The translations under genes were made by a program, and so were the position numbers. A DNA stretch of 64,000 bases, taken from contig NC_081550.1 of assembly GCF_901000735.1 (NCBI RefSeq), positions 7,983,815-8,047,814 of the forward strand, given 5' to 3'. Below the pieces are notes generated by a model. The model did no database searches and was not told the DNA's origin. It saw only the letters and a program-made list of their open reading frames with translations. Origin of the DNA: Corylus avellana (taxonomy: Eukaryota; Streptophyta; Magnoliopsida; Fagales; Betulaceae). This document shows, one piece after another, positions 44,846-55,757 of the stretch; position 1 is the first letter of the stretch, and the number at the start of each line of letters is the position of its first letter.

Positions 44846-45637
44846 ATTGGCCAAGAAAATAGAGATCCCACGATTCTTCTTGAGGAACAAGCAAGACCAA
44901 GACCTCGCCTATATAGAGCCCCAAACTTCTCCAGTAAGGAGGCTATTGATTTCCCACGGCATGCAGAAAAGTCATGCCACAAACCACTATTTCTTGTAGA
45001 ATAAGTCATGCTAATTTTGAATTGACTAAACTGATTAATTTGTTTTGTTTATTAAGGTTGTTTGTTCTAGAACTTTTGTGGTCATTACTCCTTAGTCTTT
45101 TGCCAATTGCCAAGCCTGTCCCACAACATGTGATTCATGAGAACCATTCAATCATGGACAAAAAACTTAAGTACCATTCATAAGGACAATTCAAACCTAC
45201 TTTTTTGGCTCCTTAATTTGATTTGATGGACTTATCAATAATATTGGTTGTGCAGATTTCATATCATATAGTGGTAGAATTAAACTATTATATGGTGCGG
45301 TCCAAATTTTATAGTAATTCGGGCAGCTTAAGTGACCAGAATTGCGAGATCTAGCTACTTGCACCGAGTAGGGATTATATTTACATTCACCTGGTTTTCA
45401 TTCATGTGAATATTATGACTAACTCCCAACTAGAGACTTCATGTGCTGATGAGTTCTTTGAGTTGACTTGGTATTAAATGAAAACTTGCATACCAAGAAA
45501 ACTTCAATTAACCAAAAAAAAAATCAAATTTTTGATCCCATTTATATATTTGGTTCTATCCAACAACTGAAGAAAACAATCCTCAATTGAAAAATGCATT
45601 TAAATATTTTGTCATTCTAGTGGGCTCAATTGATTTA

Positions 45638-46235
45638 GGCTCGATCTATTGTTTCGACGTAAAATATTTTTTGAACGACGTTTTTCATGATTTTTGATGT
45701 TTGGTATGATCAAACGGAAAACATTTTTGGCTAACCATGAAAATTTTGTTTAATTTCCGTAAAATCGTTTTCCTTTTTTAAAACTACAAATCATTTTTTG
45801 AGTTTGAACTTCTCCTTCTCAAATCGTCTGATTGCCAAACCACTGCCAGACCTCCTTCAGAGGTTGCCAGAAGTCACCGGCCGTTTTCCCTTAACGTTCA
45901 CTTTTCGTGCGAGCTAAATGCTAAAAAATATTTTTTTAAAAGATAATTTCTTCAGAAAAATAAATTAGGGATAGAGAGGAGAGAAATTAAAGGATCATCT
46001 CCTATATATTGTGCAATCCATACGCTCTCTCTCCCATGGCCATGTGTTTTTGTGACTTACCTGCCCATGTACTGCCTGGTAATTAACGTAATTAACACTC
46101 TCGGAAACGTATGGTTGGAATCAAAGTCATCACAAAAATGGCTTAGTAAGAAACTTAATTCCATGTTTTGAAAATAAATAAATAAAATTGTTGTAAATGC
46201 TGGATATTGACGGAATGGTCAAAACAAACGGAGCC
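45638..46235. mobile_element. Tourist-like MITE, arm A
   Basis: Inverse copy of 26,740-27,361 with GGCTCGATCTATTG and CAAACGGAGCC ends and TTA on both sides (45,635-45,637 and 46,236-46,238). Confidence 0.75.
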
Positions 46236-47186
46236 TTAGAATCATGTTCTTGGCATTGCAATTTTAGATGCTGAAAGTATAATTTTAAACTAAATCGTAA
46301 AAAATATATAATTTGAGACTGTACTTTTAAAATATTATGATTTAAAAACGTAAAAAATTATATTTTTAAACATACGTTATCCTTCGAATTACATATGAAT
46401 TTTAATATTAGCCACTTTTAAATCACATGTTAATTTTAAACAAAAAGAGCGTATATACTTCATTGTAAATGCTCTTTTTATTTTTATTTTTTTTAATTAA
46501 GGGAAAAGGGGAACAATGAAAATGATTGTTCCCCTTTCCCTTGTCACGTATCGAAAAAAAAAAAAAAAAATCAATCTTATTTCCAGTTTCCATCTTTATC
46601 ATGGAGTCAAAAAGTATTGACAAAGAAAAAAGGCAACTCTCTTTTATAGTTGTTAGTATTAATTGTTATTATATAATTGAGGAAATTTTTTTTTTTTTTT
46701 ATAAACTATCCACTTATTTACACTTTTAATTTCAATATTTAAAAAATGACACTTTATCTTCAAAATATTTGACATTGACATTTAATCTCATGAAGTATTT
46801 TGAGTTGACACTTTACCTCCCAAAGTAAATAAGTTTTAGAGGGTAAAATATCAATACAAAATATTTCAGAGGTAAAGTGCACTTTATGAGAATCAAGTGT
46901 TAATGTTATCAGATATTTAAGAAAAGTAAAATATTACTTTTTAAATATTAAAATTAAAAATGTAAATAAATAAATAGTTCACGATGTATTTTTTCATATA
47001 ATTAAAGGTGTTAATATCTTTTTATTGGTTATCATGACTTCAATTTCTTGTCGGTTCTTGAAAAAAACACTTTATACCATTCACAATAGCCTACGCAAAG
47101 CTTATCCTAAAATTTTATTATATATATATATATATATATATATAGATTTCACTTTTGAAGATATCACACGTCACTTTTGAAAGATA

Positions 47187-47286
47187 NNNNNNNNNNNNNN
47201 NNNNNNNNNNNNNNNNNNNNNNNNNNNNNNNNNNNNNNNNNNNNNNNNNNNNNNNNNNNNNNNNNNNNNNNNNNNNNNNNNNNNNN
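47187..47286. other. Assembly gap (100 N)
   Basis: Gap between arm copies A and B. It falls in the middle of a repeat that is continuous in copy B (equivalent to about 50,662), so the A-B junction is a scaffolding join, not a sequenced one. Confidence 0.97.
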
Positions 47287-47860
47287 AAAACTACTAACCA
47301 GAGAACCGTCTAGGTCAATTGCGGTACGGGTTATAGCCATTTAAAAATCTAGGGAACCCAATTTTTTATATTGTATAATTTATATATATAATCGATGCCA
47401 TTCTTTCCGGTTGCGGTAGGTCATCGTCTCTCGACTCCTACTATATGATATTAAGAAACTGTTCCGACAGCATTGATGTGCTTTAATGTTGTTAGACTAG
47501 TATAGATATATTGGATTGATACATGAAATATGGGAATTATTAAGTTTTGCTTTTGAGCTAGCTAGCCATTTTTCTATTACATGTAGCATAAATTTGCCCA
47601 AGACCTACTCATTGATCCTCAGCAAAGGCATCAACTGCATAAATCCTAATTAACATCTTCATGAATCATGCATGATGATTCAAAACAAAACAACCAAAAT
47701 AAAAGAAACTCTTCATTTTTAAAGCCGACATCTACATAATATTAAAAACAAAATAGCTCTCTCTCCCTCTCTTATTGGATAGCTCTCTCTCTCTCTCTCT
47801 CTCTCTTATTGGATTGGCAGGCAAAAGCATGGTCTTCCAAGCTTCTATAGCTTGTTGTAT

Positions 47861-48325
47861 TCATTTCACAGCTTCTACGGTGAGGAGCTCAGTGTGGCCA
47901 ACCTTCTTCCTCAGACTTTTCACCAACTTTGGAGCATCAACTCCATCCCCAATCACCTCCACTTTATCTTTCTGCGCCCCTAACCCCACAAAGCTCACCC
48001 CTGCATTGCAAATTAATCCAATATATTATATATACCCACAAAAGTATTAAACCAAAAACATGTTACAATTACTTGCATATATGTAATTTAATTGGATCTG
48101 GGATATATATAAATAATACTAACCATTTGCTTCAGCTGCAACCTGGAGTGCCTTGCTCTGACATTTTAGGCAATTCATCTGCACCTTCATCACAATCTTT
48201 TGCTGCAATATTTAAAATAGACCACAGATCGAAGAGATTATGGCATGCATTATATATGGTATGCATATGTTATGAACCCAAAAGAACAAACATTCTCGGA
48301 TTGCAAATGATCATCATACCTTCAT
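47861..48325 (-). CDS. HMA-domain small metallochaperone-like protein, copy B
   Basis: Exons 48320-48325, 48124-48202 and 47861-48000 on the minus strand. The coding sequence is identical to copy A, predicting the same 74-aa CxxC protein, with the TATA box at 48,388-48,395. The intron differs from A by at least one base ('atttaattgg' against 'atttaatggg'), so the two are not the same read placed twice. They could still be two alleles. Confidence 0.85.
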
Positions 48326-49113
48326 ATTGGCCAAGAAAATAGAGATCCCACGATTCTTCTTGAGGAACAAGCAAGACCAAGACCTCGCCTATATAGAGCC
48401 CCAAACTTCTCCAGTAAGGAGGCTATTGATTTCCCACGGCATGCAGAAAAGTCATGCCACAAACCACTATTTCTTGTAGAATAAGTCATGCTAATTTTGA
48501 ATTGACTAAACTGATTAATTTGTTTTGTTTATTAAGGTTGTTTGTTCTAGAACTTTTGTGGTCATTACTCCTTAGTCTTTTGCCAATTGCCAAGCCTGTC
48601 CCATAACATGTGATTCATGAGAACCATTCAATCATGGACCAAAAACATAAGTACCATTCAGAAGGACAATTCAAGCCTACTTTTTTTGCTCCTTAATTTG
48701 ATTTGATGGACTTATCAATAATATTGGTTGTGCAGATTTCATATCATATAGTGGTAGAATTAAACTATTATGTGGTGCGGTCCAAATTTTATAGTAATTC
48801 GGGCAGCTTAAGTGACCAAAATTGCGAGATCTACTTGCACCGGATAGGGATTATATTTACATTCACCTGGTTTTCATTCATGTGAATATTATGACTAACT
48901 CCCAACTAGAGACTTCATGTGCTGATGAGTTCTTTGAGTTGACTTGGTATTAAATGAAAACTTGCATACCAAGAAAACTTCAATTAACCAAAAAAAAAAT
49001 CAAATTTTTGATCCCATTTATATATTTGGTTCTATCCAACAACTGAAGAAAACAATCCTCAATTGAAAAATGCATTTAAATATTTTGTCATTCTAGTGGG
49101 CTCAATTGATTTA

Positions 49114-49711
49114 GGCTCGATCTATTGTTTCGACGTAAAATATTTTTTGAACGACGTTTTTCATGATTTTTGATGTTTGGTATGATCAAACGGAAAACAT
49201 TTTTGGCTAACCATGAAAATTTTGTTTAATTTCCGTAAAATCGTTTTCCTTTTTTAAAACTACAAATCATTTTTTGAGTTTGAACTTCTCCTTCTCAAAT
49301 CGTCTGATTGCCAAACCACTGCCAGACCTCCTTCAGAGGTTGCCAGAAGTCACCGGCCGTTTTCCCTTAACGTTCACTTTTCGTGCGAGCTAAATGCTAA
49401 AAAATATTTTTTTAAAAGATAATTTCTTCAGAAAAATAAATTAGGGATAGAGAGGAGAGAAATTAAAGGATCATCTCCTATATATTGTGCAATCCATACG
49501 CTCTCTCTCCCATGGCCATGTGTTTTTGTGACTTACCTGCCCATGTACTGCCTGGTAATTAACGTAATTAACACTCTCGGAAACGTATGGTTGGAATCAA
49601 AGTCATCACAAAAATGGCTTAGTAAGAAACTTAATTCCATGTTTTGAAAATAAATAAATAAAATTGTTGTAAATGCTGGATATTGACGGAATGGTCAAAA
49701 CAAACGGAGCC
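49114..49711. mobile_element. Tourist-like MITE, arm B
   Basis: Copy of the arm A element with the same ends and TTA target duplication (49,111-49,113 and 49,712-49,714). Confidence 0.75.
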
Positions 49712-51207
49712 TTAGAATCATGTTCTTGGCATTGCAATTTTAGATGCTGAAAGTATAATTTTAAACTAAATCGTAAAAAATATATAATTTGAGACTGTAC
49801 TTTTAAAATATTATGATTTAAAAACGTAAAAAATTATATTTTTAAACATACGTTATCCTTCGAATTACATATGAATTTTAATATTAGCCACTTTTAAATC
49901 ACATGTTAATTTTAAACAAAAAGAGCGTATATACTTCATTGTAAATGCTCTTTTTATTTTTATTTTTTTTAATTAAGGGAAAAGGGGAACAATGAAAATG
50001 ATTGTTCCCCTTTCCCTTGTCACGTATCGAAAAAAAAAAAAAAAAATCAATCTTATTTCCAGTTTCCATCTTTATCATGGAGTCAAAAAGTATTGACAAA
50101 GAAAAAAGGCAACTCTCTTTTATAGTTGTTAGTATTAATTGTTATTATATAATTGAGGAAATTTTTTTTTTTTTTTATAAACTATCCACTTATTTACACT
50201 TTTAATTTCAATATTTAAAAAATGACACTTTATCTTCAAAATATTTGACATTGACATTTAATCTCATGAAGTATTTTGAGTTGACACTTTACCTCCCAAA
50301 GTAAATAAGTTTTAGAGGGTAAAATATCAATACAAAATATTTCAGAGGTAAAGTGCACTTTATGAGAATCAAGTGTTAATGTTATCAGATATTTAAGAAA
50401 AGTAAAATATTACTTTTTAAATATTAAAATTAAAAATGTAAATAAATAAATAGTTCACGATGTATTTTTTCATATAATTAAAGGTGTTAATATCTTTTTA
50501 TTGGTTATCATGACTTCAATTTCTTGTCGGTTCTTGAAAAAAACACTTTATACCATTCACAATAGCCTACGCAAAGCTTATCCTAAAATTTTATTATATA
50601 TATATATATATATATATATAGATTTCACTTTTGAAGATATCACACGTCACTTTTGAAAGATATCACACGTCACGCTCATTTTTTGTTCCATTTAAATATT
50701 ATTTTTAATCTTTATCTATTCAAAGGGGACAAACGTTGTTTTATTATTATTATTTTTGGTTTCCAAACGTTAACACAAGTCAAAAAGGAATGGAGATTTT
50801 TCTCACCCTCTTTTGAACAACTCCCATTTTCCTCACTTTTGAATGAATAAATTAAAATATATATATAAAGAGATTGTGATGTACGGTAATTTCATGAGAA
50901 TAATCAAGTCTTCTGTATCATCCAATAAGAGATTGACAAGTGGGCTTGGAAAAAAATAAAATAAAATAAAATGCTTCCCACCCATCATGCATACATGTAA
51001 CATCATACATCTTATTTGCTCAGTTGTTCTTCTTTTTATTAAATAACATAAAATATCTTCTTGTAACCATATATCTATATAGCCATATAGGACAAAGCGG
51101 ACGAAAATGGTTTGATTATAAATTTTGCTACATAGTATGGCCAAGTATACTATAAAAATGATGAGAATCAACAAGCACTATTAAAAGATTTATTGTATGT
51201 TTTAATT

Positions 51208-51390
51208 TGGCCTATTACTAGAGCAAGATCCAAGAAGATTAAAGAAGCACTTAATGACCAGATTCAAGAGATTTGGGTTGATTCTAAATGAGGCATTCCA
51301 AACTTGGCCCAAAGGGAAATGAAGGCGTAATAAATTTGATCCAAGCTATTGATGGAGCTGATTGCACAGAATTTTCTTAGCAATGGCATA
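51208..51390 (+). pseudogene. Gypsy polyprotein C-terminal tail
   Basis: The frame reads 'PITRARSKKIKEALNDQIQE' then 'IWVDSK', the tail motif found after the chromodomain region in many plant Gypsy polyproteins. Stops follow (TGA at about 51,289). Upstream pol sequence is absent. Confidence 0.6.
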
Positions 51391-52022
51391 GATTAATGGT
51401 TGATTATGACTGATTGACTTTCCAATTACATATCAATTAATTGGATGATTGACTTGCCAAATTACATGCCAATTAATTGATTGGGTGACTTACCTATTTC
51501 AAGACCTTCCTTAGGCGTTATTTAATTGCCAATTTCAGTCTATTTTTGGCATGGAGGAGCTGCTAATTTCAGACCAAATCAACCTTAATTTTATGTTTTT
51601 ATTAGTTAGTCATTTTTTCCTTTATTTACTTTCCAATGTTGGAACCAATTTAATTTCCTTTCCATAGCAAGCAGGTAGTCATATTTTCAGCCATGCTTTA
51701 TAAATAGCATGCACTCATTGTAATGGACATCAAGAATGAAAATTAGAAAAAAAGTGAGGTTTGCTTATTCTATTAGTTCTTCAAAGAACTTGTGAACTTA
51801 TCAATGATTATTCCTTGTGTTGTTCAAGCTTTATACCTTCGGTTTGTGATTCAATTATGATCATTGGGTCGAGGGTTATTACTTTATACCTTTGATTCGC
51901 GCTTCATTTATAAACGTTGGGTCGATGTTTTCTATCAAAAATTTGAATTTTAGCTTTTTTGGGTCCGTATTCCAATATTGTTCGTTGGGTCTCAAAAGCG
52001 CGTCGATTGAGGTTCACATCAT
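51391..52022 (+). repeat. Gypsy LTR (left limit approximate)
   Basis: It lies between the polyprotein tail and a primer-binding site. A TATA-like CTTTATAAATAGC stands at about 51,697. Downstream text repeats 'ttataccttcggtttgtgattc' / 'ttatacctttgattcgcgcttc' and '(a/g)cgttgggtcga' phrases. The right edge is near TTCACATCA before the PBS. The left edge was not fixed. Confidence 0.55.
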
Positions 52023-52023
52023 T

Positions 52024-52035
52024 TGGTATCAGAGC
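52024..52035 (+). promoter_or_regulatory. Retrotransposon primer-binding site (initiator Met tRNA)
   Basis: TGGTATCAGAGC is complementary to the 3' end of plant initiator methionine tRNA and is the standard PBS of plant LTR retrotransposons. It follows the LTR end by about two bases. The internal region is lost to the gap at 52,040. Confidence 0.85.
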
Positions 52036-52039
52036 ACAG

Positions 52040-52139
52040 NNNNNNNNNNNNNNNNNNNNNNNNNNNNNNNNNNNNNNNNNNNNNNNNNNNNNNNNNNNNN
52101 NNNNNNNNNNNNNNNNNNNNNNNNNNNNNNNNNNNNNNN
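52040..52139. other. Assembly gap (100 N)
   Basis: A 100-N gap directly after the PBS. On the far side the sequence is the U-box fragment of the direct repeat, so the retroelement body is missing. Confidence 0.97.
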
Positions 52140-54673
52140 TCTTTTCAGAGTTTGGCTGTTGATGGGTCTCTTAGAGCTGCAAGGAAGGCCCGAGGAGCCC
52201 AACCCTTGGGCTCCTTGGGGGTGGCTGGCCATCCTCATGACCAAAGGATGGCCAAGGATTTTATATATATATAATATTTTCATCTTTTTAATTTTTAAAA
52301 AAATTAATTATATGACACGTAGGAATTTTTTATTGGTGCTGATATTGCGTTCCATTAAATTTTGGACGGAATTTTAACGGAAGTACCATCTTCCATTTTT
52401 ATGAAAACCACGATAAAAATAAAATTCTAAGAAGAAAAAAATAAAGTGTTTGAGGCAAAAGAGTATTTAAACCATAAAATAAATACATGCATGTGGAAGA
52501 AAATCTATTATTTTACTTGTTCATATTTCGGTGCTTAATTTTTTAGATGAAGAAAATCCTAATTTTTCTCCACTTTTTCTATTCCCTTAAAGCATTCTCA
52601 ATGGAAGAGTCAAATGTTACTTTTATCTAAAATGACTCTTCAAATATTTAAAAAATCTCCTACATTGGATTAGCCAAAAGAAAATGTAAAATAGATATTT
52701 GGTTGGAAGAGCTAAAAAAAAGCTAAATGTAGCAGCACTTTTCAAGGGAGCTATTTTATTTTTCCATTATTTCTCACATGTTTTCTCTTTTTTTCTCAAA
52801 TCTTTTCCTACTTTTTCTCTGCATGTTCTCTTTTTTCCAAAATTTTTCTCATTTTTTCTCACATGTTCTATTTTTCCCAAAACTTTTCTTACTTTTAATA
52901 ATATTTTAATAGAATAGATAGAAATATAGCTAATCTGATGTAGAGACATTTAAAAATAACTTAGCTAAATTAGATAAAAGTGAATTTTTAAAAGTTATTT
53001 TATATAAAAATATGGCTCCTCCAATGAGAATGATCTTACACTCGGGAAGTATCCCTCTCAAGCTGTACAAACAAGCAAGCAACCCATTGATGTGGATGTT
53101 AATGGGTTGATGCTTCTTAGAGAAGATCGATGTGGACGAAGATGAAGGCTGAATAACTTTTTGGTCTAGTCTCTACACATTTGGCTTGTTGGAGAAGCCA
53201 CAAGTACACAACACATTGACGTGTTGCTGCCATAATGGGGTCCGGTATAAGGCAAAACCTAGAGAAAGGAATATTTTCTTTTTAGGTGTACAATTTTTTT
53301 TTTTGGTATTATTTTTAACTATTTCTTACTGTATTTAAGATTGTAAATATTGAGAGAAAAAAAAATTTTAAATTATGTTTGGATAGTTTAAAAGTATATG
53401 AAACAAAATTAGAAAAAGATGTTTGGGAAGGTAAATTAAATTGAATATATTTGATAAAAAAAACTAAAAAATAAATAAATACAAATTATCTAAATTTAAA
53501 AAATCAAAAACTTAAAAATAAAAATAAAGGTTAAATATCTTATTCACTCCTTAGGTTTAACTTCGTTATTTTTTTATCCTTAGGGTTTACTTTTTATCAC
53601 AGGAGGTCCCTCTTATTTGCCTAAAGATGAAGATAGTCCTTCCATCAAAATTTCATTCAAAATTTGATGGAACGTCACGCCATGGCCAAAGACCATCCCC
53701 AAATGGCCAAAGGGGGTGGCACCCAATTTTTAATTTAAAAAAAAATGTTGTCGATGTCTAGTTATGGACCTATGGTCGAAGAAGGTTCGTTTAAAAATAA
53801 GTAGTTCACTTATAAAAGATTGAGAAATGATAGGGGTCAATAAGTTCATCATATTTGGCTCATATTCTCTTACAATCAATCATTGGATTTGTGGGATCCG
53901 CCATTGACTTATGTAAGATCTACATAAGTCTACAAATCCAATGGTTAATTGTAAGAAAATATTGATCAAATATGGTAAACTTATTGACCCCTAACATTCC
54001 TCTAAAAGATTCCACCTGGTCATTTAATTCTCTCTTGCTACTTCTTTATGCTACAAATAAGGAAAGGGGAGATACATTTTTAATTTAAAAAAATGTTGTC
54101 AATGTCTAGTTATGGTCGAAAAAGGCCATGTTTTCGTTTAAAGATAAGTAGTTATAGTTGAACAATGTTGTTATCCTCTTGCAGGATCCCTAAAATGAGT
54201 ACTAAAGTGAAGAAATTGAGACTTTATTGAAGATAGACATGATGATGATGAAATGGTTGAAGATCAAAATGATTTGAAGCAACCAATTTTTCTTCATATA
54301 ATGGTCCCAAAGAACCATGTCTTAGTATGTAATTTAATGAATTAGAAAATGCTCAGATGCTTATGCAAGGCGAAATGGTTTTAATATTCGAAAAGGTCAT
54401 TGTCGACTATTGAAGGGCAAGTCAATAATTGGGATAGAATATGTTTGTGTTCAATAGAAGGATTCTGTCATAAACGTTATCAAAAGAAAACATATAAAAA
54501 ATTCAGAGCCTGTAGAAATACGAATAGAATGTAAAGCAATTATGAGTTTAAAGAAATCGAGGTTAAGATGAATTGTATATAAGTTTAAGACTGAACATAA
54601 CCATGAGCTCCTTAGTCCTAGAAGTACAAGTTTGCTTCGTGGATATAGAGTGGTAACACGTGCCCAAAAGAAT
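52140..54673. repeat. Direct repeat, copy 1 (with 61,922-64,000)
   Basis: From 'agagtttggctgttgatggg' to the gap at 54,674, this runs parallel to 61,930-64,000 with scattered substitutions and small indels. It starts with the tail of the plant U-box ARM fragment, in which the Gln codon (TTTCAGAGT) is intact where copy 2 has TAG. It then has a foldback arm, AT-rich sequence and the FAR1-like fragment. The two copies flank the Copia-containing block. Confidence 0.85.
54195..54673 (+). pseudogene. FAR1/FHY3-type (FRS) DNA-binding domain fragment
   Basis: Broken frames read 'MEFNELENAQML', 'ARRNGFNIRKGHCRLLKGK', 'IGIEYVCSIEGFCHKR', 'KFRACRNTNRM', 'IYKFKTEHNHELLSP' and 'LRGYRVVTRAQK'. The order GMEF..-GF.IRKG..-C..EGF-C+A-HNHEL.SP..-R is the FAR1 DNA-binding domain of plant FAR1-related (MULE-derived) proteins. 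In-frame stops and frameshifts make it non-functional. It is cut by the gap at 54,674. The beginning of its second copy lies at the window end (about 63,985). Confidence 0.75.
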
Positions 54674-54773
54674 NNNNNNNNNNNNNNNNNNNNNNNNNNN
54701 NNNNNNNNNNNNNNNNNNNNNNNNNNNNNNNNNNNNNNNNNNNNNNNNNNNNNNNNNNNNNNNNNNNNNNNNN
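54674..54773. other. Assembly gap (100 N)
   Basis: A 100-N gap ending direct-repeat copy 1. The remainder of the FAR1-like fragment is lost here. Confidence 0.97.
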
Positions 54774-54990
54774 TAGCCATTGGGGGTGGTCGAAACACCC
54801 CCATTGGGCCTATGGGTGGCTTCGGCCACCCTAGACCGGCCATCTGGGGTGGTCGCAGCCACCCCCAGGCCCTTGGGGGGTGGTCACGCCACCCCCAAGG
54901 GCCAAACGATTTTTATTTATTTTTTTTTTTTAGACTTGGCCCTTGAGGTGGCCAACCACCCCTTATTATTATTTTTTTATTATATATATT
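54774..54990. repeat. GGGTGGCC-rich foldback core
   Basis: A GC-rich patch with at least six alternating GGGGGTGG and CCACCCC phrases that can pair with one another, followed by T-rich sequence and another 'ggtggccaaccacccc'. The same motif is seen at 25.7, 31.6, 53.7, 52.2 and 61.65 kb. The open frames over it are repeat-derived. Confidence 0.6.
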
Positions 54991-55094
54991 TTTTTGACAT
55001 GAAATAATATTTTATTATTATTTTTTGTTTGTGGGACATATCCCATTTGTTTTTAAAAATCCTACCTGTGAATTGGATATTCTCCTGTCTAAAA

Positions 55095-55455
55095 TGGACC
55101 GAAGAGGATCCTTGTTCCATTTCTTGCTGCAGTAGTTTGATTGCAGGTCTTCTCTGTAGACCAAAGAAGGAGGCTTGGCTTCAACACCCATGTGGATCTG
55201 GCCGGCGAGGAAGCGGAGGGCGACGACCTGTGTGAGTCACGGCCAAAAACCCACATGGGTCTGGCCTTGACCCACGGCTGGGTCTGGCCATGGGGTGGCC
55301 CGCGAGAGACAGAAGCGGTTAGACTAAGAAAGAGGAAGCTGTGAGAGAGAGGACAGTGACTGAGTGAGAGAAATTGGGTTTGAGGGACACAGCGAGCGAT
55401 GAGACAAAGAACTCTTAAGTGAAAAACCCATTCTCTTCCTCCTCTGTTTTTGTCC
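55095..55455. repeat. Left half of split repeat (inverted to 23.2-23.5 kb)
   Basis: Reverse-complement match to 23,199-23,545, ending at the Copia 5' LTR. The other half continues at 60,543. Confidence 0.75.
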
Positions 55456-55757
55456 TATCAGGAACTCAAAGTATTTTGAGTTTCTATAATTGCGATCGAG
55501 CACTGTTAATAAGTGCGATCGATCGCACTAACAAAGAAGAAATAATAACTCTCTGGTAATGCGATCGATCGCCTTTATACAAAGCGATCCATCGCACACG
55601 CGACAATTTGAAAACACTGAACTGCGATGAGCTGATAGGGTGGTTAAAGCTGTTATTCTTTCTGTTAAGATTGGTTTGTAAATAACAACTTATTGTTATG
55701 TAGTTAGCAGTTAGTATATGCTATATATACTGTAATTGCACAAGAATCATTTCATTG
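55456..55757 (+). repeat. Copia 5' LTR, 3'-truncated
   Basis: Begins TATCAGGAACTCAAAG and is similar to the 3' LTR until ATTTCATTG, then jumps into gag. It carries several GCGATCGATCGC-type palindromes. Confidence 0.85.

Larger units (their letters stand above)
43753..47186 (-). repeat. Right arm copy A of inverted duplication
   Basis: Nearly identical to 47,287-50,662 (copy B; offset 3,466 to 3,480 bases because of small indels) and the reverse complement of the left arm. It is bounded on both sides by 100-N gaps. Confidence 0.9.
47287..51160 (-). repeat. Right arm copy B of inverted duplication
   Basis: Almost identical to copy A up to about 50,662 and then extends further along the left-arm homology to about 51,160. 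Contains the third HMA gene. Confidence 0.9.

Noticed and set aside
44449..44862. Long plus-strand open frames (91 and 137 codons) over the HMA loci, repeated at 47,775-48,342 and inverse at 28,170-28,737
   Set aside because: They lie antisense to the spliced HMA gene, cover its introns and exons indiscriminately, and match no protein; they recur only because the locus is triplicated.
51892..52377. Open frames running through N runs (also near 43,623 and 54,451-54,946)
   Set aside because: Frames across gaps have no sequence support, and the two sides of each gap are unrelated.
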